In this document: positions 7,401-14,420 of the stretch, piece after piece | How positions within the stretch are numbered: the stretch's first letter is position 1 | Layout of the letters: each line of letters begins with the position of its first letter | Source: Porphyromonadaceae bacterium UBA7042 | Lineage (GTDB): Bacteria; Bacteroidota; Bacteroidia; Bacteroidales; Muribaculaceae | Length of the DNA: 27,714 nucleotides | Direction: 5' to 3' | Assembly (NCBI GenBank): GCA_002494015.1 | Contig: DLAR01000087.1 | Span: forward strand, 625 to 28,338 | Notes under the pieces: model-generated | The model's input: only the letters and a program-made list of their open reading frames with translations | Told to the model about the DNA's origin: nothing | The model's database searches: none | Translations under genes and position numbers: made by a program

Positions 7401-10400
7401 TTGGCCCCCTCGGGACACAGATCCTCGAAAACCCAGTCGAAATTGTCCTGATCAATGACACCGGGCAAACCGTTGATGACGCTGTGGCTGCCGGTCACAG
7501 GCACCATCACCCGCACGGGACGCCCGACAGCGTCAAACTTCGTGCCGCTGACAACGGTCTCCCCGTCGCCGCCGAGACCGATGCCGTAGGTCAGGTAGTT
7601 GTCGCCGAATCCGTCGAAATGCCTGCGCGTTACCATCCATCCGTTCAGGCTGTTGCGCGCAGACTCCTCGACAAAGTTGCCCGCTTTTTTGTTGGACGCA
7701 TACAGTCCATACCTGTATTGTGACAGCGGGGTATTGAACTTGTTGGATATTCCTGTGAGGCGGCCGCCGGTATAGGCGTACCGGCGGATTTTCCCGCTTG
7801 ACAGCTCGGTGCGGGTGCACCCGACAAGCGGCAGGTGCTCGTACCTGTTGAGCAGTCCGGTACCCTCGACACATGTCGACAGAAGGTTGTCCCAAGCGTC
7901 CCATGTGTAAAGCACCGCCGCCTTTCCGAGGGTCGACACCCCCGCGGGTTTCCCGTGGGAATTGTAGCCTGTCACCCGCTGCGAGTCCATAGGCCTCCGC
8001 CCGGGCCGACCGAGGGTTATGCGCACAGGCAGGGTGATATTGTTGAATCTGCCGTAGGCATATTCCTGCATTATCGAGTCTTTCCCGTCCACGACCCATT
8101 TTTCCATCACAGGGAGGCTTTTGAGTCCGCGTTCAGCTGCATCTTTGAAAAAACCTTTCGAGATGTTGTCGGCATAACAGCGGTATTGGCCGAGTGTAAT
8201 CCCGCAGCACGAGGTGACGATAGACAGCGGCAGTCCCGAATCGCCGATTTTGACAGAGTCGCCGTCGAATTGCGGCATCCAAGGGGCGGCTTTTGCGAGG
8301 TGCAGACGTTTAAGCCGGTCATAGGTATACCGGGTGACGCTGCGCCGTGTGCTGCCGTCGGCAAAGTACCGCGTGGTTATGACCGAGTCCTTCTGAATCC
8401 TCATGGCAACCGCCTCGGTATCGTAATAATTAAAATCCTGCATCGACTTGTATTCGTCACTTTCCCAACTGCCCTTGATACCCTTTACAAGTCTTTCGCA
8501 ATGAAATCCGAGCGAGTACGAGACCGAGTCCACCACCGAGTACCGGTACTCGGTGGTCTCGGCAACGCGGCCCTTCTCATAGCGGATTACCTTTTTGAGC
8601 GGGGTGCGGTTGTCGATGTAGAGGTCTTTCCAGTAATAGTTGGAGGTGGCTCTAGAAAAAATCGAGCCGTCAACCCCCGGCGAAAAACCGCTGTACGGGA
8701 CAAGGAAGCGGTCTTTGTCCATTTCATAACCATCAAGCATGCGCCCCATCCCGCCAACAAACGGGTGACGGCATCTCGACAGGTCATATTCGTAGTCGGT
8801 CATTATCCACTTGTCGAGATCTGTGCCGGTAATGGTTTCCGTGACCTTGCCATAGTAGACAACCGCATTTTCGGGTTGCGCACCCGAAAGGACTGACCCC
8901 GTTGACAATGTTGCGGTCAGCACATGCGCTATGCGGGTGACGGAATGTTCCTTCGTGCCTGACAGGGACGTGAACGCCGACTTGTCGAGCAGGGACAGGT
9001 CCATCGACAGGCGCTCGTCCATGTAGCCGAACGCCCGTGTGCGCTTTCTGCCCGACACGGCGTCGGCGGTGACTATCGAGTCTATGCGTATGCCCGGCTC
9101 GGGGCAGTAGGACGGCTTCCCGGTCATCTTCAGGTATTCGCACGAGTGGTTCATGCTGTAATAGAACCGCGTCTCGGCCCCCATCGCGTCGGTCATCGAC
9201 CTGAGCGCCCCGTGGACGGCATAACGTATGTCAGACCGGCGGGCAGGGTCCCACTCGCCTTTTTCTGTTACAACAGTTGTGGTATTTGCGGCATTGTGAA
9301 AGCCGAAGAAGTCTTTTCCCGAAGCTCCCCCGGGTTTTGCATAATAACCAAACGTGCGTTTGTCCAGCAGCGTTTCCCCCGATTTGACAGTGACTTCCGA
9401 AAGGTAGTCGCTCACGGTCAACGAGATTTCTCTGACCACGGTGTTCTGTCGGTTTTTCACCCGGAATCCGGCATAACACACTGACGGTTTCCTGTTTCCG
9501 GAAATATTCAAGGTCTTGTGTTCAAATTCCACTGTCGCCGTGCGCGTCGAAATGGACTTTATGAGTCTTTGGTCGGGAAAGGTGGTGATATACTCCGATG
9601 CCGTGCCACGGGTCGACCCGTCAGGCCTCACCACGCCGTTGTCGTTGAAACTCGTAGACCACCTGTAGGTGACCGACTTGGAATCGTCGGTCCTGTGGCG
9701 TTCCCATGACGGGATTTTGACATATTCGTAGAGGATTTCGTCGCGGCCCTCCGGCAGGACTATTTTGGACAGGTGCCATGTGGAAACACCGGTATAATCG
9801 GGAAGGTAAACGGGGCCGTTGCGGAATACATGCCGGTGCAGGCGGTAGCTGACATGTTCCTTTTCGGCAAAATAATACTTGGCGCCGTCGGGGGTCGTGA
9901 TGACAAAGTCGCCCGGAGCCTCGGTCGAGGAAACCAGCTCTATCTTCAAATCGGATTTGGGGAGTGAGACCGGAGTACCCCCTCTGATATAAAAATTGCC
10001 GGAATATCCGGGGATATTGTAGGTATAGATATCGTAGTCGGCATCGGTCTCGTGCTGAAACACCGCCCTGAGGTAGCCGAGGTCGATACTTTCGCCACTG
10101 CCCCCGATGGCGCGGTGGTCTACACCCTTTGCCTCGTCGGGGAGGCCGACTATGCGGCGCGATATGGAGCCGCCGGCATTGAGCGTCCATCCCAGTCCCG
10201 CCGGCCCGGCAATATCTTCGACCCGCACACCCGAAGTGTGGTAGCTCAGCGAGATGCCGACCGTGTGGCCGCTCCCCGCGTCCCATGAGTAGAGCGGGAT
10301 TTCCACGCCCAGAGCGCCCGTGGCATGCGTCACAGGGCAGTCGACATATTTCCCCAGCTGGCAAGCCTCGGGCGACGGCTCGATGACCATCCCCCTCAAC

Positions 10401-10504
10401 GTGCGTGGGACCTCGAAAGTAGCATCCCCGCCGCCCGCGATCTGCCCGGCCGCCGGAATGACGGCTGTCAGCAGCAATAATATTTTCAGGGCACGGGAGA
10501 GCAT
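4433..10504 (-). CDS. Large RHS/YD-repeat polymorphic toxin with HEVTH metallopeptidase-like tail
   Basis: A 2023-residue protein. The frame is open further upstream, but I choose the ATG at 10504 because it begins a good signal peptide (MLSRALKILLLLTAVIPAAG) and because the promoter boxes lie just above it and would fall inside a longer gene. Order of parts: signal peptide 1-20; N-terminal RHS region with ISLSYHTSGVRVEDIAGPAG and LGWTLNAGGSI; a long middle region; YD repeats; and the RHS-associated core ending at DPSGM (Met 1798), the usual site of self-cleavage in this family. The 225-residue tail holds H1897-E-V-T-H1901, a zinc-peptidase motif, with E1925 in YDETNAY as a possible third ligand. 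The shell should enclose the toxin. No PAAR or type VI secretion domain is visible, so Sec export is likely. Confidence 0.88.
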   Translation of the reverse strand: MLSRALKILLLLTAVIPAAGQIAGGGDATFEVPRTLRGMVIEPSPEACQLGKYVDCPVTHATGALGVEIPLYSWDAGSGHTVGISLSYHTSGVRVEDIAGPAGLGWTLNAGGSISRRIVGLPDEAKGVDHRAIGGSGESIDLGYLRAVFQHETDADYDIYTYNIPGYSGNFYIRGGTPVSLPKSDLKIELVSSTEAPGDFVITTPDGAKYYFAEKEHVSYRLHRHVFRNGPVYLPDYTGVSTWHLSKIVLPEGRDEILYEYVKIPSWERHRTDDSKSVTYRWSTSFNDNGVVRPDGSTRGTASEYITTFPDQRLIKSISTRTATVEFEHKTLNISGNRKPSVCYAGFRVKNRQNTVVREISLTVSDYLSEVTVKSGETLLDKRTFGYYAKPGGASGKDFFGFHNAANTTTVVTEKGEWDPARRSDIRYAVHGALRSMTDAMGAETRFYYSMNHSCEYLKMTGKPSYCPEPGIRIDSIVTADAVSGRKRTRAFGYMDERLSMDLSLLDKSAFTSLSGTKEHSVTRIAHVLTATLSTGSVLSGAQPENAVVYYGKVTETITGTDLDKWIMTDYEYDLSRCRHPFVGGMGRMLDGYEMDKDRFLVPYSGFSPGVDGSIFSRATSNYYWKDLYIDNRTPLKKVIRYEKGRVAETTEYRYSVVDSVSYSLGFHCERLVKGIKGSWESDEYKSMQDFNYYDTEAVAMRIQKDSVITTRYFADGSTRRSVTRYTYDRLKRLHLAKAAPWMPQFDGDSVKIGDSGLPLSIVTSCCGITLGQYRCYADNISKGFFKDAAERGLKSLPVMEKWVVDGKDSIMQEYAYGRFNNITLPVRITLGRPGRRPMDSQRVTGYNSHGKPAGVSTLGKAAVLYTWDAWDNLLSTCVEGTGLLNRYEHLPLVGCTRTELSSGKIRRYAYTGGRLTGISNKFNTPLSQYRYGLYASNKKAGNFVEESARNSLNGWMVTRRHFDGFGDNYLTYGIGLGGDGETVVSGTKFDAVGRPVRVMVPVTGSHSVINGLPGVIDQDNFDWVFEDLCPEGANATVLSYRDGLADDRAVVTQSPGDELAGHPARAAFSRCNSVSVAKYKCRRYTVSGNMLRYAGDFDAGVLDVTESIDPDGREMLTFTDFRGFKLLERRVLGGSDFLDTYYINDAWGNPRVVVQPEGSQRLTGVGAGWSLVSEPILNDYAFVYEYDECMRVVSKKLPGCEPVRYCYDRCGQLAFSQDGNQRDEGRRMFYLYDTAGRPTLTGLCDAPATWAAYTDTAMISSRADNRAIDKTYYSAPVALGNPKMLNAWYYDTYINLPDHYYDLSVVRHGLLTISSSALMPPVGDQDRIVTSNYYDWEDRLCESTTDIAGGGTINTRTVYTISGQVDSVWTTTRLPGKAATVDRYKYRYDHADRLKSVTFYHDGDAPVVLAVNGYDALGRLATAKLPGETVSYAYNVRNALTSITSPRFSQQLRYAAGAANPCYNGNIAEAVTQGNKYAYTYDNANRLISAKYTPSAGNADYSATYAYDRNSNITALTRKGLTGRLGTFGTVDDLVMTYDGNQLSKVTETADEILLETSHDMQPMAITRPTVSQFRYDANGNTTMDYPRKISSIAYNPLNLPQSVSIDNSPNNLISNPANRKYISYTYDASGVKHRVIHSSTKPDVSPTGRLTTADTTLYVGSRIYLNGKLDKVLTPYGYLQGGKFHTWLHDYQGNVAVVVVGDSVTQRNSYYPYGLPHATSSFMTNVTFTTPNTHKYSGKEFDTFGGTDLYDFHARYHAPSTGRFMTIDPMAEKYPGISPYMYCAGNPVLFVDPSGMKIDEASKGDWDKLKEEIKDKMSELVNEVSGVLNSGGDVGDMSLRIQSLNGTLKGMNGIEESSQTYSLNKIEKGRSGYLSRDTNTDIITINYESTSNFVHEVTHAQQFENGDIAFFYDGTILQDIYDETNAYKAQYSFDPKSVTGLNSIEKGITNYTSINAKWVQGLLHPTKGTIYAPNSINKTAVESININSTIQDLRRAYPSNSLLRTIPDGFVRNIPNLYYKQ
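5111..6301. repeat. RHS-core direct repeat, copy 2 of 2
   Basis: This is the partner of 2729-3919, inside the large RHS gene, same orientation, with an exact 2382-base offset. It encodes the YD repeats and the RHS-associated core up to DPSGM. Homologous recombination between the copies would delete the first toxin/immunity pair and place the JAB-like tail on the full-length RHS shell, which is the known logic of displaced RHS tips. Confidence 0.9.
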
Positions 10505-10521
10505 AAAATGTGATGTTTTTG

Positions 10522-10553
10522 CAAGTATAGGTACTTTTGTTCTAATTTGCAAA
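10522..10553 (-). promoter_or_regulatory. Bacteroidetes-type promoter of the RHS locus
   Basis: On the minus strand TTTG (10553-10550) is followed after exactly 20 bases by TATACTTG (10529-10522), one mismatch from TAnnTTTG. The expected start of transcription is only about 10 bases before the ATG at 10504, so the mRNA would have a very short leader. This placement rules out the longer RHS start at 10552. Confidence 0.65.
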
Positions 10554-10586
10554 TTTTTACACGAATAAATTCATTATTCTGCGATT

Positions 10587-10610
10587 GAAAATTCTTTTGA
10601 AAATTCTTTT
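10587..10610. repeat. 12-bp perfect tandem duplication between divergent promoters
   Basis: GAAAATTCTTTT occurs twice in direct contact (10587-10598 and 10599-10610). It lies between the leftward RHS promoter and the rightward promoter at 10643-10673. It could be a regulator site or simple slippage. Nothing else in the 219-base divergent gap stands out apart from the promoters. Confidence 0.8.
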
Positions 10611-10642
10611 GTGCGCGATTTGGTAAAAAAGTTGGCGTTTTG

Positions 10643-10673
10643 TTTGTTTTGTGAGAAATTGTCTTTATTTTTG
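10643..10673 (+). promoter_or_regulatory. Bacteroidetes-type promoter of the 641-residue secreted protein
   Basis: TTTG at 10643-10646 is followed after 19 bases by a perfect -7 box TATTTTTG at 10666-10673. The inferred transcript would start near 10680 and leave a leader of about 44 bases before the ATG at 10724. Confidence 0.6.
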
Positions 10674-10723
10674 TGAAAAGTGTTTGATAAGTGCAAGCTG
10701 TGTTTTTGTTTTTTTAGACCGAT

Positions 10724-12649
10724 ATGTATAAACTTTATTTTTTCTTGTTGTCGGTAATCGTGTTGTTGCCTACAGAATTATGTGCCAGGCCGTGTTCTGT
10801 CACGCTTAATGTTGATAATCCTGCCGTGTTGTCGGCAACGTTTGAGGGCACCCCGGTGGAGTTGTCGGCGGGTGCTAACGTCCTGACGTTTGAGGGCGAC
10901 GGGTATATGCAGTCGACAAAGCTTGAAGTCAATTCGACCAATCCAGATGTGATAATTGAGAGTGTTGTCTGTGAGACAGAAGGGTTCAACGCCCGTCCAG
11001 TTCAGAAGGGAATGAAATGGGAGATGTGGCTATATGAGGAAAACGACGGGTGTGTCTACACGGTCACTACCCATGACATGACTCCGCTTCGCACGGCGTC
11101 CTGCACGATTACCGTGCTTGACGACGGCGGCGGTATCGCTGCATCCCGTGGCGGCCATGCCTTTGAACTCGCGACGGGAGTCCAGACGGTGAAATTTGAC
11201 CCGGAGAGCGAGACTGAATTTGTGTTCACGCTTAGTTCATGGGTCTCGTGTCACACTTTTACTGTTAATGGCGAGCCTGTCGAGAAACAGTATTATGAGT
11301 ATGAGGTCAGTCTTGCCGACGGCGACGAGGTGGTGATAGCGGTGTATGACCCTGTCAACACTGTCCCGGTGCGTATAAATGTAAATCCTGAGGGAGTCGG
11401 GGCTATACGAAGCGTCGATGTGAATTATGTGAACATCGACGACTGGGCCGCCGGGTTTACGGTAAAGGCGGGCGAAAAGGTCGGTGTGTCCTATAATACC
11501 GACGATTATCACGTCAAGTCAATCACTGTCAACGGTGAGCCGCAGGCTGTCGGTTATACCCAAGTGTTAGCTGTGTCAGACCCCATCGAGATTGACATCT
11601 CGGCAGCTCCGTGGGGTGACATGACGCTTATTGTAAACGCCACGATTCCCGAGGCGGTGAAGATGTACTATATTGAGGATATAATCAATGAATATGGCGA
11701 GCCCGATGTCGTTTCCCGTGACCGTTTCGAGCTTGTGAGAGGCGAGAACAGGCTGCGGTTTCCCGAGCGTAACGCGCGGCTGGTGATTGTGCCGCGCTAC
11801 GGTTATGCCACCGACATTACCGATGCCTCAGGTGACCCGATCGCAATCGAGGATAATTGTGTCGTGGACCCCTATGACGGAATGGTCATCAATCTCGACT
11901 CCCGTACTCTTGAATATGACGGCCGTTTCGCGATTTTCATCGATGGCAAGTATGGCCGAAACGAGATTACGACCCCCGGTGACACTCCCACGGTCGATTT
12001 TGACTTTGCCTGCTATGCCCACGCGTGGTCCGAGGACTGGGTTGATATAGAGCAGGGCGGTTACACGTTTGTCCCCATAATATCGCAGCATGACATTATG
12101 TGGCAGCTTGCAGTCATGGGGTGCCATGTGGGGAGGATGGATGTATATGCCGACGACATTCCTGTTTCTGACAGGATAGAGCATGAGATGTGGGGAGACT
12201 GGTATTCGGAGTACTTCAAACCGGTCAACGGCAGCGTGTTCCGTTTCTATCCCGGCGGTATGGAGGGGCGTGTCGAGTTGAGTTTTGACATCGCCGACGG
12301 TGGTGCCGGTGTCGAGGTTCTTGCCGACCGCATGAATCCCGTTGCTGATTTTACCACTCCTTATCTTGGTTTTCCTGCCCAAGAATTCAGTGTGCGCAAC
12401 GCAGGCGGCCTTGCGGTCATGCTTGGCGACACTGTGCTTGAGCCGGATAGTGACGGCAACTACAGTTTCGCTGTCGATTCCGATGTTACACTCCGCATCG
12501 GGGACAGTTCGGGCATCACCGGCATTAGCTCCGATTCATCTGTCGGCGATACTGTCGTCTATAACCTTCAGGGCATACGCATGGGCCGCAGCCTTGATGA
12601 CCTTCCGGCGGGAATCTACATTGTAAACGGCAGAAAAGTTGTCAAGTAG
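10724..12649 (+). CDS. Secreted beta-rich protein with sorting-like C-terminus
   Basis: A 641-residue protein. MYKLYFFLLSVIVLLPTELC is a signal peptide, probably cut near LCA. The body is a series of short beta-type modules (for example VTLNVDNPAVLSATFEG, later VRINVNPEGVGAIRSVDVNY), which suggests repeated immunoglobulin-like or related extracellular domains. The last 50 residues contain VVYNLQGIRMGRSLDDLPAG then IYIVNGRKVVK, a pattern common at the C-termini of Bacteroidales secreted proteins and similar to type IX secretion sorting domains. No enzyme motif is visible. It is transcribed divergently from the RHS locus and ends at a strong terminator, so it is probably monocistronic. An adhesin or surface-binding role is possible but only a guess. 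Confidence 0.85.
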   Translation: MYKLYFFLLSVIVLLPTELCARPCSVTLNVDNPAVLSATFEGTPVELSAGANVLTFEGDGYMQSTKLEVNSTNPDVIIESVVCETEGFNARPVQKGMKWEMWLYEENDGCVYTVTTHDMTPLRTASCTITVLDDGGGIAASRGGHAFELATGVQTVKFDPESETEFVFTLSSWVSCHTFTVNGEPVEKQYYEYEVSLADGDEVVIAVYDPVNTVPVRINVNPEGVGAIRSVDVNYVNIDDWAAGFTVKAGEKVGVSYNTDDYHVKSITVNGEPQAVGYTQVLAVSDPIEIDISAAPWGDMTLIVNATIPEAVKMYYIEDIINEYGEPDVVSRDRFELVRGENRLRFPERNARLVIVPRYGYATDITDASGDPIAIEDNCVVDPYDGMVINLDSRTLEYDGRFAIFIDGKYGRNEITTPGDTPTVDFDFACYAHAWSEDWVDIEQGGYTFVPIISQHDIMWQLAVMGCHVGRMDVYADDIPVSDRIEHEMWGDWYSEYFKPVNGSVFRFYPGGMEGRVELSFDIADGGAGVEVLADRMNPVADFTTPYLGFPAQEFSVRNAGGLAVMLGDTVLEPDSDGNYSFAVDSDVTLRIGDSSGITGISSDSSVGDTVVYNLQGIRMGRSLDDLPAGIYIVNGRKVVK

Positions 12650-12667
12650 CTTTTCCGATCCATTGCC

Positions 12668-12707
12668 ACAGAGAGTGTGTTGCTTTACAACACCCTCTCT
12701 GTTTTTT
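12668..12707 (+). terminator. Intrinsic terminator after the secreted protein gene
   Basis: The arms 12668-12682 and 12688-12702 pair over 15 positions with one mismatch around a CTTTA loop, and a run of Ts follows (12702-12707). The 3' half of the structure (CTCTCTGTTTTTTA) is repeated at once at 12710-12723, which suggests a local duplication. Confidence 0.9.
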
Positions 12708-12729
12708 ACCTCTCTGTTTTTTATATGTG

Positions 12730-13512
12730 TTATAGGAAGTGGAGACGGTTCTGGAGGTTTTTGAGGTAGATGCGTCCCACCATCACCTCTGCGTCTTGGA
12801 ATGGGGCGAAAAGGTTGACTTTGGACTTGCCTATGAGCAGGACGTAGTCGATATTGACGATGTAGGACTGGTGAGTCTGGATGAATTTGGGCGACAGGTT
12901 GAGGATGTCGGTTGCCGATGAAGTCTTTTTAAGGGTGACGACAGTGTTGTCGCGGGTGATGGCCTCCCAAAGTTTGCGCTTGGAGTTGTAGCGGAAAAAT
13001 CCTATGTCGCTGATGTGCATGACGCGCATTTCGGCAGTTACTTGTGTCAGAGCCACGACGATGCGAGTGTCAGTCTCGGGTGCCGTTTCGGGGAGTGGGT
13101 GTATGGAACTTATGTGTGAGCCGGTCGCAATGGTGTATCGGAACCGCTGTATGGTCTTGTCGAGCTCGCGGATGTCGATGGGTTTGAGCAGGTAGTCGTG
13201 CTCTCCCCGGTGAAAGAGTTTCCCGTCTGAGGCATATTTGTCATAATATGCTGTGTACATTACGGTGTAGGGCGGTTCGTCCATTTCGTTGATAGCCGAT
13301 AGCAGTTCGAGTCCGTTTCCGTCGGGAAGGTCTATGTCGAGGAAAAGGAGGTCGGGGCGGTGTTGTTCGATAGTGGCGATTGCGCCTGCGGCATTGGCGG
13401 CTGAGCTGACTATTGACAGGTCGCTGTAGGCAGCGAGCATTTCGGTCAGCCGCTCGACGGCCCTCGGGTCGTCGTCGACAATGGTTACGGTTGAGGGAAA
13501 TTCGTGGCTCAT
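12730..13512 (-). CDS. LytTR-family response regulator, no adjacent kinase
   Basis: A 260-residue two-domain regulator. Residues 8-125 form a receiver domain with the acidic pocket D13-D14, the phospho-acceptor D59 in LLFLDIDLPDGNG, T87 in VMYTAY and K110 in LLKPID. Residues from about 158 form a LytTR DNA-binding domain (MRVMHISDIGFFRYNSKRKL, later FIQTHQSYIVNIDYV). I use the ATG at 13512 because a longer frame would need a TTG start at 13545. The usual partner is a LytS/YpdA-type membrane histidine kinase, and none is present here, so the regulator is orphaned or its kinase lies elsewhere. It is convergent with the 641-residue protein gene and divergent from rimP. The target genes are unknown. 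Confidence 0.92.
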   Translation of the reverse strand: MSHEFPSTVTIVDDDPRAVERLTEMLAAYSDLSIVSSAANAAGAIATIEQHRPDLLFLDIDLPDGNGLELLSAINEMDEPPYTVMYTAYYDKYASDGKLFHRGEHDYLLKPIDIRELDKTIQRFRYTIATGSHISSIHPLPETAPETDTRIVVALTQVTAEMRVMHISDIGFFRYNSKRKLWEAITRDNTVVTLKKTSSATDILNLSPKFIQTHQSYIVNIDYVLLIGKSKVNLFAPFQDAEVMVGRIYLKNLQNRLHFL

Positions 13513-13532
13513 GGACTGGTGTGCTAAAAAAA

Positions 13533-13778
13533 ATGCGGTTATCAAGCTACAAATTTAAATAAAATTCCGATTATTTAAGGGATATTGTTATTCGATAAAA
13601 ATTAAACGTCGAAAAATCGTAACCAAATGCCGTGTAATTCGGCTTAAATGTCAAAAGTTTATGCGGTTATTGTCAACAAGTCGGGTACAAATGCAAATGT
13701 CGGCGATATGTGTAATAAAATGTAAAAATAAATAAATAAGGTTAAAAACAATGTTTCCATCGCGTAAAATGCGGTTAT
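13533..13778. repeat. Three copies of ATGCGGTTAT in the spacer upstream of the LytTR gene
   Basis: The spacer 13513-13850 holds no gene. In it ATGCGGTTAT occurs in the same orientation at 13533-13542, 13661-13670 and 13769-13778. The outer two share AAAATGCGGTTAT. The first copy falls between the LytTR regulator start codon and its -7 box. The copies may be binding sites for that regulator or for another factor. The rest of the spacer is AT-rich with one G7 run at 13792-13798. Confidence 0.55.
13550..13557 (-). promoter_or_regulatory. -7 box of the LytTR regulator gene
   Basis: The minus strand reads TAAATTTG, a perfect TAnnTTTG, 37 bases before the ATG at 13512. The upstream element is weak (TTAA at roughly the right distance). 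Confidence 0.45.
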
Positions 13779-13803
13779 GGGGCTTCGGGGAGGGGGGGTG
13801 CAG

Positions 13804-13835
13804 GTTGCAGATGATGATAAAATATTGTAACTTTG
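13804..13835 (+). promoter_or_regulatory. Promoter of the rimP-nusA-infB operon
   Basis: The -7 box TAACTTTG at 13828-13835 fits TAnnTTTG exactly. GTTG at 13804-13807 lies 20 bases upstream as an imperfect -33 element. Transcription would start near 13841, just before the leader hairpin. Confidence 0.65.
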
Positions 13836-13850
13836 CGGTGTTAAAGTCAC

Positions 13851-13873
13851 GGAGGGGGCCTTGAGCTCCCTCC
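13851..13873 (+). terminator. Leader hairpin before rimP, possible attenuator
   Basis: The arms 13851-13859 and 13865-13873 form a 9-bp stem with one G-T pair and a CTTGA loop, followed by TTTGTTTGTTC. It sits between the operon promoter and rimP, so it may act as an attenuator, a NusA-responsive control point or only a 5' stabiliser. The T-tract is interrupted, so full termination is uncertain. Confidence 0.5.
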
Positions 13874-13898
13874 TTTGTTTGTTCAATCTCTTTTATCG

Positions 13899-14366
13899 AT
13901 GCTTGACAAGAAAGAAATAATATCGTTAGTCGAGAAGGCAGTTGAGGGGACTGACGCGTTTATTGTGTCGGTCTCGGTTTCGGGTGCCAACGACATTGTG
14001 GTGGAGCTTGATTCTCCGACTGGAATCGACCTTGATTTCTGTGCCGAAGTGACCCGTGCAATCAACGAGGCCCTTGACCGGGATGTCGAGGACTACTCTC
14101 TTGAGGTGGGGTCGGCCAGCCTGACTGCGCCGTTCAAGGTCAGGGGGCAGTATGAAAAGCATCTCGGCGACGATGTCGAGCTGCTCACCTGTGACGGTCG
14201 AAAGTTGCGCGGCGTGCTTACCGCTGTCGGTGACGACGATTTCACAGTCGAGATAACCCGCAAGGTGAAAGAGGAGGGCAAAAAGCGGCCTGTCATGGTG
14301 GCGCAACCCGAGACGTTTGCCTACGGTCAGGTGAAGGAGGTCAGGTACTCCCTCAGCTTTAAATGA
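13899..14366 (+). CDS. rimP: Ribosome maturation factor RimP
   Basis: A 155-residue protein, the usual size. The N-terminal alpha/beta domain includes IDLDFCAEVTRAINEALD and the conserved segment YSLEVGSASLTAPFKVRGQY (family pattern 'Y.LEVSSPG...PL'). The SH3-like C-terminal domain follows (GDDVELLTCDGRKLRGVLTA). Note ASLTAPF in place of the more usual SPG. RimP helps assemble the 30S ribosomal subunit in the cytoplasm. It is the first gene of the conserved rimP-nusA-infB operon. The ATG at 13899 is preferred over a TTG at 13875. Confidence 0.93.
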   Translation: MLDKKEIISLVEKAVEGTDAFIVSVSVSGANDIVVELDSPTGIDLDFCAEVTRAINEALDRDVEDYSLEVGSASLTAPFKVRGQYEKHLGDDVELLTCDGRKLRGVLTAVGDDDFTVEITRKVKEEGKKRPVMVAQPETFAYGQVKEVRYSLSFK

Positions 14367-14420
14367 AATTCGTAAATCAAAAATAGTAAAACAATCATAT
14401 CCCCATAGATAACAACAAAT

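Noticed and set aside
3443..8896. Several long plus-strand frames (3443-3976, 5825-6403, 7835-8896) opposite the RHS genes
   Set aside because: They repeat at both RHS copies, show antisense composition (Val, Gly, Arg, Ala rich) and come from the GC-rich codon bias of the true minus-strand genes.
4433..10552. Longer RHS start at 10552
   Set aside because: It would place both promoter boxes inside the gene and put 16 residues before the signal peptide.
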